DNA of 64,000 nt from assembly GCF_035605935.1 (NCBI RefSeq), contig NZ_DATNGK010000277.1, forward strand, positions 9,131 through 73,130, read 5' to 3'. Made by a program: the position numbers and the translations under genes. Below, piece by piece: positions 24,532 to 32,407 of this stretch. This DNA comes from Actinocrinis sp035605935. GTDB lineage: Bacteria; Actinomycetota; Actinomycetes; Streptomycetales; Catenulisporaceae. The notes below the pieces were generated by a model. The model was not told where the DNA came from, did not search any database, and was given only the letters and a program-made list of their open reading frames with translations. Position 1 is the stretch's first letter. Each line of letters opens with the position of its first letter.

Positions 24532-25428
24532 TCAGGGCTTAAGCGGTGGGTACGTGGGGTCGAGCAGGTCGTTGTGCTGGAGGAACCCGTGCAGCGGAGT
24601 CGTCTCCGGGTAGTGGCCCCACTGGTGATCGCCCGGTACCTGGTCTGGCGTGGCCAGGTTCGCGCCCAGCAGTTGGCGCTGGATCGGGTTGAAAGTCGCG
24701 AACTGCGGCGACTGGTACAACGCGTCGTTCTCATCCCGGCCATAGGACCAGCGGTGTGAGTAGGCGAAGAAGACCCCCTTGCGGGTGATCTGCGAGTAAT
24801 TGTTCGTGCGGGTGTGCCAAAGCCGCCGGTCGAAGAACACGGCGTCGCCCGGATTCGCGCACACCTCGACCGAACCCGCCGGCTCCGGCCACGCGACGTC
24901 TCGGCGCGGCGGGCCGTCGATCCAGTTGCGCAGGTGGCTGCCGGGTACCACCTTGAAGTTGCCGCGCCCGGTTTCGGAGACGTCGGAGAGCCAGTAGGCG
25001 ATCTTCACGGAAAGCCGCGGGCGCGGCTCGGTCTCCAGTTCGCGGTTCTGCCGGCCGCCGTCCTGGTGCCACTCGAAGCGGTACGGCTTCTCGATCCGGA
25101 TCGGTGGATGCACGTCCAGGTGCGAGTGGTAGATGTGCACGTTCCAGCCGAGCATCGACCAGACCAGGGGAAACGTGTTCGGGTGGTCGATCAGGCCGAC
25201 CGCTTCCGGGCAGCTGGCCACGGCGCTGAGCTTGTGCATCGAACCCTCGGGGGAGAGCCGACCGGCTTTCCGCTCCGCGGCGTATACGCGGTCGATGGCC
25301 TGCTCGTAGTACGCGACCTCGGACTCGCTGAGCGCTCCCCGAACGACCAGGTAACCCTCTTCCTCGAACTGCTCTCGCTGTTCCTTGCTCATCGGCCTAA
25401 GCGCCGCCGCCTGAGTGTCGGCCGTCAT
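24532..25428 (-). CDS. Phytanoyl-CoA dioxygenase (PhyH) family Fe(II)/2-oxoglutarate oxygenase
   Basis: 298 residues. The PhyH double-stranded beta-helix is seen with the iron ligands His121 and Asp123 in FEWHQDGG and His205 in FFDRRLWHTRTNN; a downstream arginine (KGVFFAYSHRW) fits 2-oxoglutarate binding. Length and fold match actinomycete PhyH hydroxylases acting on secondary metabolites or small alcohols. Divergent from a GMC oxidoreductase gene with a shared 210-bp promoter region, so a hydroxylation-then-oxidation pair is plausible. Substrate unknown. Confidence 0.9.
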   Translation of the reverse strand: MTADTQAAALRPMSKEQREQFEEEGYLVVRGALSESEVAYYEQAIDRVYAAERKAGRLSPEGSMHKLSAVASCPEAVGLIDHPNTFPLVWSMLGWNVHIYHSHLDVHPPIRIEKPYRFEWHQDGGRQNRELETEPRPRLSVKIAYWLSDVSETGRGNFKVVPGSHLRNWIDGPPRRDVAWPEPAGSVEVCANPGDAVFFDRRLWHTRTNNYSQITRKGVFFAYSHRWSYGRDENDALYQSPQFATFNPIQRQLLGANLATPDQVPGDHQWGHYPETTPLHGFLQHNDLLDPTYPPLKP

Positions 25429-25638
25429 CGGGCCCCCTCCACACGTTTCGCCGTTTTCCGACCGGAACGCTCGTACCTTCGTGTGAAGATTGAGACCCCG
25501 GTTGTCTTAAAAGACGCTTCGAGTCGGCGGCAGGGTTCGGCGGTCCAATACGCAACTTTGTGCGCCCCGTCGCGGGGCAACCGAGCGCCCTTGTGCACCC
25601 CGTGCTCCTTTGCTGTCCTGAGCACAGGAGGGCCGAGC

Positions 25639-27117
25639 ATGTACGACGTCGTACACGAAGCGAACACCGTGGTCGTCGGTGCCGGAGCGGCAGGATGCGT
25701 ATTAGCCGCCCGGCTGAGTGAGGATCCCGCGCGTCGGGTGGTGCTGATCGAGGCAGGCCCGGATTACCCGACGCTTGACCAACTTCCGGAGGACCTGCGT
25801 GACGGATGGCGCTCCGCGGGCAGTCACGACTGGGCGTTGCGCGACGAGGCCACCGGCGCAGCGGTCGCCCGCGCGCGCGTCGTCGGCGGCTGTTCAGCCA
25901 CCAACGGGACCATCGCGTTGCGCGGCACCGTGCGCGATTTCGACGGATGGGCGGCGCGCGGCAATCCCGGCTGGTCATACGCCGAGGTGCTGCCGGCTTT
26001 CCGCAAACTCGAGGACGACCACGACTTCGTCGACCGCTGGCACGGCCAGGGCGGCCCGCTACCGATCCGGCGATACCGCGCGAAGGAACTGACCACGGTC
26101 AACGCGGCGGCGTACGAGGCGGCGGCGCAAGTCGGATTCCCAGAGGTCGCCGACCACAATCGGCCGGGGACTACCGGTCTCGGGCATGCGCCGGTCAATG
26201 CGTTCGGCGGCGTGCGGATGAGCGCGGCGATGACGTACCTCGCGCAGGCGCGCGGCCGGCCGAATCTGGTGCTGCTCGCCGACGCGCTCGTTGACCGAGT
26301 GCTGATACATGACCAACGCGCGGTAGGCGTGCTGCTTGCGGACGGCCGGATCGTGCGCGCGGACCGCGTTGTGCTGGCGGCCGGAACGTACGGTTCTCCG
26401 GCGATCCTGCTGCGGTCGGGTGTCGGACCTGCGGACGAGTTGCGCGCGCTGGGTATCGGTGTGCGCGTTGACCTGCGGGGAGTCGGTGCGAATCTTCAGG
26501 AGCACCCGGGCGTCTCGGTGATCTGGCCGGTCGGGCAGCCGCAGCCGGACGGCCCGCGTTTCCAGGTCGTCGCCACATGGCGCAGCGGCAGCGACGAAGA
26601 GGCCGACCACGACATGCAGCACGTCCCGGCCGGGACGCCGCAGCTGTTCTGGGTTTCCGCGTCGGTGATGACGCCGCGCTCACGTGGCACGGTCAAGCTC
26701 GCGTCGGCCGATCCGTCCGTGGCCCCGCGCATCCGTCTCAACCTGCTGCAGGATCCGCTGGACCTGGCGCGCATGATCGAGGGCGTGCGTTCGGCGCGGC
26801 GGATCGGTGCGCATAAGCCGCTGGCCGCTCTCGCATCAGGGCCCGAACAATGGGCCGGAGCGGGTATCGACGACGACGCTGAACTGGCGAACGCGGTCAA
26901 GGCGGCGGCCTGGACGTATCACCACGCGGCCGGCACTTGCGCGATGGGGCCGAGTCCCGCAGCCGGCGCGGTCGTTGACGCTAACGGAGCGGTGCACGGC
27001 ACGGACGCGCTCACGGTCGCGGACGCTTCGATCATGCCGGTGATTCCGGCGGCGAACATCCATCTCACGACTCTGATGATTGCCGAACGCATCGCGGAAC
27101 GCTTCGATTCAACGTAG
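25639..27117 (+). CDS. GMC family FAD-dependent oxidoreductase
   Basis: 492 residues from ATG 25639, with CAGGAGGG at 25625-25632. The N-terminal FAD Rossmann motif is VVVGAGAAGCVLAARLSED with VVLIEAGPD. Other GMC marks are ARVVGGCSATNGTIALRG (flavin loop), LAAGTYGSPAILLRSGVGP (GMC signature 2), and the C-terminal active-site segment WTYHHAAGTCAMGP with a tandem His, then VADASIMPVIPAANIHLTTLMIAERIAE. The catalytic histidine pair is intact. Oxidises an alcohol with O2 or another acceptor; substrate unknown. Divergent partner of the PhyH gene; convergent with the phosphatase gene. Confidence 0.92.
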   Translation: MYDVVHEANTVVVGAGAAGCVLAARLSEDPARRVVLIEAGPDYPTLDQLPEDLRDGWRSAGSHDWALRDEATGAAVARARVVGGCSATNGTIALRGTVRDFDGWAARGNPGWSYAEVLPAFRKLEDDHDFVDRWHGQGGPLPIRRYRAKELTTVNAAAYEAAAQVGFPEVADHNRPGTTGLGHAPVNAFGGVRMSAAMTYLAQARGRPNLVLLADALVDRVLIHDQRAVGVLLADGRIVRADRVVLAAGTYGSPAILLRSGVGPADELRALGIGVRVDLRGVGANLQEHPGVSVIWPVGQPQPDGPRFQVVATWRSGSDEEADHDMQHVPAGTPQLFWVSASVMTPRSRGTVKLASADPSVAPRIRLNLLQDPLDLARMIEGVRSARRIGAHKPLAALASGPEQWAGAGIDDDAELANAVKAAAWTYHHAAGTCAMGPSPAAGAVVDANGAVHGTDALTVADASIMPVIPAANIHLTTLMIAERIAERFDST

Positions 27118-27137
27118 GGGTTCCGTCCGGCTTCGAC

Positions 27138-28985
27138 TCAGGTCCGGGCGACGAGTTCCTGCGCCAAAGCTCCTTCCAGCGCAGGCGAAGGCAAGGGCAG
27201 CAGCCGGGCGGCGAGCACCGCGACGTCATCCTCAGCGCCCTCCGGGAGGAAGCGACTGAGCACGGTGTCGAGCAGCATGTCCAGCGGGCGCTGCGGATCG
27301 ATGTCGAGAGCGGTCAGTGCGTTGATGCACTCGTCGATGTCCTTGCCGCGCCGCTCGACCAATCCATCGGTATAGAACAGCAAGGTCGTGCCGGGCTCGA
27401 ACTCGATGGTCGAGCAGCGGTAGCTGGTGCGCTCGCCGAGGACCGTGCCGATGCCGAGCGGCGGATCGACCGGCAGTTGCACGAGCGCGCTGCTCCCGTC
27501 CGGCCCGATCAGCAGCGGCGGCATGTGCCCGGCGTTGGCGAAACTGCATGTGCGGTGCACCGGATTGACGACCGCGACGACGCAGGTCGCAGCCCGGTCG
27601 AAGGCGAGCCCATCCGCGATCCGCTCGGCCTCGGTCAGGATTTCGTCGGGCGCGTCGCTTTGCAGGGCGAGGGTGCGCAGCAGCGAGCGGAACTCGCTCA
27701 TCGCGGCGGCGGCCTCGAAGCCGTGGCCCATGACGTCGCCGACGACCAGCAGCGTCTTTCCGCCGGGAAGCGCGACCGTGTCGTACCAGTCGCCGCCGAT
27801 CTCGATGTCCGCGCCGGTGGGCAGGTAGCGGCTGGCGCACTGCACGTCCGCGTGAGGGGTGCGCGGCCTGGCGAGCAGGGCTTGCTGCATGACCAGTGCG
27901 GTCTGATGTTCGTGGGCGTAACGCTTCGCGTGGTTGATGCTGGTCGCGGCGCGGCGAGCCAGGTCCGAGACCAGGTCCACGTCCTCCTGGGAGAACTCTG
28001 CCGATTCGCCGGCGCGGATGAGGATCACCGCGCCGACCAAGTCGCGTCGGGCGGTGAGCGGTACGCAGATCGCGGAGTGCATGTCGAGCTTGCGGTACAG
28101 CGCCACGTGGTCGGCATCGGGCGCGTCGGCGGCGAGTTCGCTGTCGCTCGGCAGGTTGGAGATCACCGGGCGTTGCTCGGTAAGGCAGCGAGCGACTGCC
28201 GATGAAGCCTGCGGAACGATGACGGCCCCGGCCGCGCCGAAGTACTTGGCCGCCTTTCCGAGCCTGGGCGTCGTGGTCAGCGCGACCCTTCGCAGCCGTA
28301 GTGCTCCGCGGGCCGGCAGCACTCCGGGGGCGCCGTCGACGTCGAGTACGTCCACTGCCGCGATGTCAGCGAGCCGGGGTACGAACAGCCGGGCCAGTTC
28401 CTTGCAGGTGTGCTCGACGTCGAGGGTGGTGCCGATCCGGGTGGCCGCCTCGTCAAGCAACGCGAGCCGGGTGCGGGCCGTGTCCAGCAACTGGCGCACT
28501 CGGTAGGTCTCGGTCACCTCGATGATGACCGCGACGATGCCGAGCACCGTGCCCGACGGGTCCTCGAGCCGGTGATAGGCGTTTATCCACCAGCGAGTCT
28601 CCCCGGCGGGGTCGGCTGGGGTGCGGCCGGTTGCGGTGGCGAACTGCGGGCGGCCGTTGGCCAGCACATGGCGCAGCACCTTCTCCAGCGGCTCATAGTC
28701 CAGGTCGGGCAGCACGTCGGGCACGCGCTTGCCGAGGTGATCCGCAGCGGCGACGCCGTTGAGCGCGGCCAGCGCGTCGTTGACGTACAGGTAGCGCAGG
28801 TCGGGATCGAGGACGCCGATTCCGGCCCCCGAGCCGTCGAGGATCGCGCGGGTGACGCGGTAGTCGTCGAGGACGGACGGCAGCAGCGCGGCCGCGCCGA
28901 TTCCGCCGGCCAGCAAACCGTTGACCAGCTCGCGCGCCCGGGCATAGCTGAGCACCGGGCCCTCTGTAGGCTGCGCGGCCTGCAC
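27138..28985 (-). CDS. PAS-GAF-SpoIIE (PP2C-type) serine phosphatase
   Basis: 615 residues from GTG 28985, chosen because GGGAGGG lies just upstream; ATG 29063 is an alternative. A helical lead (ARARELVNGLLAGGIGAAAL) is followed by a PAS domain at about 45-160 (GAGIGVLDPDLRYLYVNDALAALNGV, TRWWINAYHRLEDPSGTVLGIVAVIIEVTE), a GAF domain at about 180-350, and a SpoIIE phosphatase domain at about 385-600. The last has EIGGDWYDTVALPGGKTLLVVGDVMGHGFEAAAAM, SFANAGHMPPLL and LLFYTDGLVERRG, with the Asp residues for metal binding intact. This is the RsbU-like output module that dephosphorylates anti-anti-sigma factors. No STAS or RsbW gene is nearby. Confidence 0.9.
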   Translation of the reverse strand: MQAAQPTEGPVLSYARARELVNGLLAGGIGAAALLPSVLDDYRVTRAILDGSGAGIGVLDPDLRYLYVNDALAALNGVAAADHLGKRVPDVLPDLDYEPLEKVLRHVLANGRPQFATATGRTPADPAGETRWWINAYHRLEDPSGTVLGIVAVIIEVTETYRVRQLLDTARTRLALLDEAATRIGTTLDVEHTCKELARLFVPRLADIAAVDVLDVDGAPGVLPARGALRLRRVALTTTPRLGKAAKYFGAAGAVIVPQASSAVARCLTEQRPVISNLPSDSELAADAPDADHVALYRKLDMHSAICVPLTARRDLVGAVILIRAGESAEFSQEDVDLVSDLARRAATSINHAKRYAHEHQTALVMQQALLARPRTPHADVQCASRYLPTGADIEIGGDWYDTVALPGGKTLLVVGDVMGHGFEAAAAMSEFRSLLRTLALQSDAPDEILTEAERIADGLAFDRAATCVVAVVNPVHRTCSFANAGHMPPLLIGPDGSSALVQLPVDPPLGIGTVLGERTSYRCSTIEFEPGTTLLFYTDGLVERRGKDIDECINALTALDIDPQRPLDMLLDTVLSRFLPEGAEDDVAVLAARLLPLPSPALEGALAQELVART

Positions 28986-29180
28986 GGCTGGCCCTCCCGG
29001 CTCATCGAGACACAGCACAGTGCCTGTGATTCTGAGACTTACATATTGGATGATTCGGCTCAACCGGGCGAGTGCGCGCGAGCGTGTTTACCTCTGGTGA
29101 GTCCCCGTTCACTGACCCGAACGGGTGAAGTCGGCGCAGGGTTCAGTCCCTTCGCGCGCGTCCTTCCGGTTGGACGAACC

Positions 29181-29774
29181 GTGAGCAAGAGCTTTGTGGC
29201 TAAGGCGGGAGCCGTGTGCGCCGTCGCCGTCGTTCCGGGGATCCTTTCGGCGGGAACCGCGGTCGCGGCGGCCGGTTTTCCGGGAACGGTTCAGGCGCGT
29301 GCGGCGGCCGCTAGACCCGGCCTGCTGGCGGATGGTGATCTCAACCGGAGCGGCGGTGGCGACGAGGGCGGCAGCGGCGGCCTCGCGTGCGTCGCCAGCC
29401 CGCGTCCCGCGACGAGCATCCCGGCCATCCCGCCGAGCCACACTGCGTCCGGACCACCGGCATCGACTCCGGCCGCCACTTCCCCGAGCCGCTCCATCCC
29501 GCAACCATCGTCGCCGACCGCCCTCGCAGTGGTCCCGGTGGGCCACGTCGAACCCGCCGCTGCCTCTCCCAGCGCCCCAACGCCGACGCCAGCCGGCACT
29601 TCGCCCTCGCCTGCTTCCTCGCCCGCGGGCCTCAAGAAGTCCCGCGGACTGCTTCCGCTGATGGCTCGTCACCTACGCCACCATCTGCCCCTTCTGCTCG
29701 TGTTGTTGCTGGTCGCCGTCATCCCGGCGGTGCTAGCTATCACCCGGCGCAACGGCTCTGCCACGCCCCGCTGA
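29181..29774 (+). CDS. Small secreted, membrane-anchored Ser/Pro-rich protein, unrecognised
   Basis: 197 residues from GTG 29181, with no strong ribosome-binding site. A signal peptide (1-36: KAGAVCAVAVVPGILSAGTAVAAAG) is followed by a low-complexity Ser/Pro/Thr/Ala segment (about 60-160), a basic patch (KKSRGLLPLMARHLRHH), and a C-terminal transmembrane helix (LPLLLVLLLVAVIPAVLAI) ending in RR. No LPXTG sorting signal is seen. Divergent from the phosphatase gene. Low complexity makes the call less secure; a real surface protein is more likely than not. Confidence 0.5.
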   Translation: MSKSFVAKAGAVCAVAVVPGILSAGTAVAAAGFPGTVQARAAAARPGLLADGDLNRSGGGDEGGSGGLACVASPRPATSIPAIPPSHTASGPPASTPAATSPSRSIPQPSSPTALAVVPVGHVEPAAASPSAPTPTPAGTSPSPASSPAGLKKSRGLLPLMARHLRHHLPLLLVLLLVAVIPAVLAITRRNGSATPR

Positions 29775-29776
29775 AT

Positions 29777-29808
29777 TTGCGTGACCCGAATTATTGCGCG
29801 ACACGCAA
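29777..29808. promoter_or_regulatory. Interrupted palindrome upstream of the tetR-type gene
   Basis: TTGCGTG (29777-29783) and CACGCAA (29802-29808) form perfect 7-bp arms around an 18-bp, AT-richer centre that probably holds the promoter; the regulator starts at 29830. Arms of this spacing suit two TetR dimers or one wide operator. Probable autoregulation. Confidence 0.6.
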
Positions 29809-29829
29809 GTTTCAGTTATCGTCGAATAC

Positions 29830-30615
29830 ATGAACGAGGATCACGGGGGCTCGGGCGGCGGCGCGCCGGATCAGCCCCGAGATAAGTCGCCGGGCTGGCA
29901 CGGGGAAGCGAAAACCGGTCTGCGCGAACGCAAAAAGCTGGCGACCCGGCAGGCGCTGACCGCCGCGGCCATGCGGCTGGCTCTCGAACATGGCTTCGAC
30001 AACCTGCGGGTCGAGGACATCGCGCAGGCAGCCGGCGTATCGCCGCGCACCTTCAACAACTACTTCTCCAGCCGCGAGGCGGCCATCTGCGCCGCGCGCG
30101 TCGACCAAATGCAACGGCTCGCCGCGGCGGTACGCGCCCGGCCGGCCGAGGAGGCGCTGCTCGACGCGATCATCAACACGGTCAGCGAGCATCCGCGCGA
30201 ACCGGATCGCGCCGAGTTCCTGATGATCCACTGCAATCCGTCCCTGCGCGCCGAGTTCCTGCGCACCGCTGCCGAGACCGAGGCGCCGCTGATCGAGGCG
30301 ATCGCCGAACGTACCGGGACGGAACCGGGGCACCTGCTCCCGCAGGTCGCCGCGGCAGCTGTGTTCGGCGCTCTGCGCGCGGCCCTTCAGCAGTGGCTAC
30401 GCAGCGAGCAACCGTCGCCGTACCACCTGCTGCTGTGCGACGCGCTTAATCAGTTGCGCGCACTGGCCGTTTCATCGCAGGCTTCTGCCCCGGAGCGCGC
30501 CGCTCCCGTCGAGACTTTCTCCGCCGACCCCGCCTCGGAACCTGAGCCGACCGCTGTCAGTCCTGTCAGCGGCGCGTCAGCGGAGCGGGCCACCATGGGT
30601 GGCCGAGCAGCCTGA
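29830..30615 (+). CDS. TetR family transcriptional regulator of the adjacent exporter
   Basis: 261 residues from ATG 29830. A polar N-terminal extension (1-30) precedes the TetR HTH: RERKKLATRQALTAAAMRLALEHGFDNLRVEDIAQAAGVSPRTFNNYFSSREAAICAA (about 32-90). An effector/dimer domain follows to about 215, with a Pro/Ala-rich tail of about 45 residues not needed for the fold. The ABC exporter genes begin 52 bp downstream on the same strand, and an inverted repeat lies just upstream, so it likely represses itself and the exporter. Confidence 0.92.
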   Translation: MNEDHGGSGGGAPDQPRDKSPGWHGEAKTGLRERKKLATRQALTAAAMRLALEHGFDNLRVEDIAQAAGVSPRTFNNYFSSREAAICAARVDQMQRLAAAVRARPAEEALLDAIINTVSEHPREPDRAEFLMIHCNPSLRAEFLRTAAETEAPLIEAIAERTGTEPGHLLPQVAAAAVFGALRAALQQWLRSEQPSPYHLLLCDALNQLRALAVSSQASAPERAAPVETFSADPASEPEPTAVSPVSGASAERATMGGRAA

Positions 30616-30667
30616 CCATCCCTCGGGACCGGTCGCCGCCGTGCCCGCCACGAACTGAGAGTTATCC

Positions 30668-32407
30668 GTGCTGATCAAGATTCTGCGCGTCTTCCTGCGC
30701 CCTTATGGAAGACCACTGGCGCTGATCGTCGTGCTTCAGCTCGCATCGACGATCGCCACGCTCTACTTGCCCACTTTGAACGCCGACCTCATCGACAACG
30801 GTGTGGTCAAGGGGAACACCGGCTACATCATGAGCACCGGTGCGATCATGCTCGCCATCGCGCTCGGCCAGATCTGCTGCTCGATCGGCGCGGTGTTTTT
30901 CAGCGCCAGGACCGCGATGGCAGTCGGCCGCGATCTGCGCGCCGCCGTGTTCACCCGGGTCCAGGACTTCTCCGCCCGCGAGGTGGGCAAGTTCGGCGCC
31001 CCGTCGCTGATCACCCGCACCACGAACGACGTGCAGCAGGTGCAGATGCTCACGCTGATGTCGTTCACGCTGATGGTCGCCGCGCCGATCATGTGCGTCG
31101 GCGGGATCATCCTGGCGCTGAACCAGGACGTGCCGCTCTCCAGCCTGCTGTTGGTCGTCGTCCCGGTGCTGGCGGTCGCGGTCTCGCTGATCATCTCCCG
31201 GATGCGGCCGCTGTTCCGGTCCATGCAGACCCGGATCGACAGCGTGAACCGCATTCTGCGTGAGCAGATCAGCGGCATCCGCGTGGTGCGCGCCTTCGTG
31301 CGCGACACCGCCGAACGCGGCCGGTTCGACGAGGCCAACACCGAGCTGCGTGACGTCTCGCTCGGCGTCGGGCGGCTGATGTCGATGATGTTCCCGACCG
31401 TGATGCTGGTGATGAACCTCTCCAGCGTCGCCGTGATGTGGTTCGGCGGACACCGGGTCGCCAGCGGCGGCATGCAGATCGGCGCGCTCACCGCCTTCCT
31501 CAGTTACCTGATGCAGATCCTCATGGCGGTGATGATGGCCACCTTCATGTTCATGATGGTGCCGCGCGCCGAGGTCTCCGCCGAACGCATCAGCGAGGTG
31601 CTGGGTACCGAGAGCAGCGTGGTGCTGCCCGGAAGCCCGGTTCCGATCGGCGTCCTGCGCGGTCATCTTGAGTTGCGCGACGTCGAGTTCCGCTACCCGG
31701 GTGCCGAGGAGCCGGTGCTCAAGGGCATTAACCTGGCGGCCACTCCGGGCGAGGTGACCGCGGTTATCGGAGGTACCGGAAGCGGCAAGACGACGCTGCT
31801 CAACCTGATCCCCCGGCTGTTCGACCCGACCGGCGGCACGGTCCAGGTCGACGGGATCGACGTGCGTGACCTGGACGCGGCGACGCTCGCCGAGGCGGTC
31901 GCCCTCGTACCGCAGAAGCCGTACTTGTTCAGCGGCACGGTCGCCTCGAACCTGCGCTATGGAAAGCCGGAGGCGACCGATGCGGAACTCTGGCACGCGC
32001 TGGAGGTCGCGCAGGCCAGGGACTTCGTCGAGGCGATGCCGGAAGGCCTTGAGGCGCCGATCGCGCAGGGCGGAACGAACGTTTCGGGCGGTCAGCGCCA
32101 GCGTCTCGCGATCGCCCGCGCCCTGGTGCGCCGCCCGGACATCTACCTGTTCGACGACTCGTTCTCAGCGCTCGACTATGCCACGGACGCGGCGCTGCGC
32201 GCGGCGCTTACCCGGGAGACCGCGGCCGCGACCGTGGTGATCGTGGCGCAGCGGGTCAACACCATCCGGCACGCGGACCGGATCATCGTGCTCGATCACG
32301 GCCGTGTGGTCGGCGTCGGCACCCATCAGGAATTGATGCATGACGTGGACGGAACGTACCGGGAGATCGTGCTCTCCCAGCTGACCGAGCAGGAGGCCGC
32401 GGCGTGA
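30668..32407 (+). CDS. ABC exporter half-transporter A (permease + ATPase, degenerate site)
   Basis: 579 residues from GTG 30668. The transmembrane domain (1-310, six helices; LYLPTLNADLIDNGVVKGNTGYI resembles bacterial multidrug exporters) is fused to an ATPase with Walker A GGTGSGKTT (~368-376), signature NVSGGQRQRLAIARAL, and Walker B IYLFDDSFSALD (~495). The catalytic glutamate after Walker B is replaced by Asp (FDD), the mark of the degenerate subunit in heterodimeric exporters such as TM287/288 and BmrCD. The stop overlaps the next half-transporter (GTGA), so the two form one transporter under the TetR regulator. Confidence 0.93.
   Translation: MLIKILRVFLRPYGRPLALIVVLQLASTIATLYLPTLNADLIDNGVVKGNTGYIMSTGAIMLAIALGQICCSIGAVFFSARTAMAVGRDLRAAVFTRVQDFSAREVGKFGAPSLITRTTNDVQQVQMLTLMSFTLMVAAPIMCVGGIILALNQDVPLSSLLLVVVPVLAVAVSLIISRMRPLFRSMQTRIDSVNRILREQISGIRVVRAFVRDTAERGRFDEANTELRDVSLGVGRLMSMMFPTVMLVMNLSSVAVMWFGGHRVASGGMQIGALTAFLSYLMQILMAVMMATFMFMMVPRAEVSAERISEVLGTESSVVLPGSPVPIGVLRGHLELRDVEFRYPGAEEPVLKGINLAATPGEVTAVIGGTGSGKTTLLNLIPRLFDPTGGTVQVDGIDVRDLDAATLAEAVALVPQKPYLFSGTVASNLRYGKPEATDAELWHALEVAQARDFVEAMPEGLEAPIAQGGTNVSGGQRQRLAIARALVRRPDIYLFDDSFSALDYATDAALRAALTRETAAATVVIVAQRVNTIRHADRIIVLDHGRVVGVGTHQELMHDVDGTYREIVLSQLTEQEAAA

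Noticed and set aside
24814..25638. Long in-frame extension upstream of the GMC oxidoreductase
   Set aside because: It lies antisense to the PhyH gene and has no homology to the family; CAGGAGGG and ATG 25639 define the start at the FAD motif.
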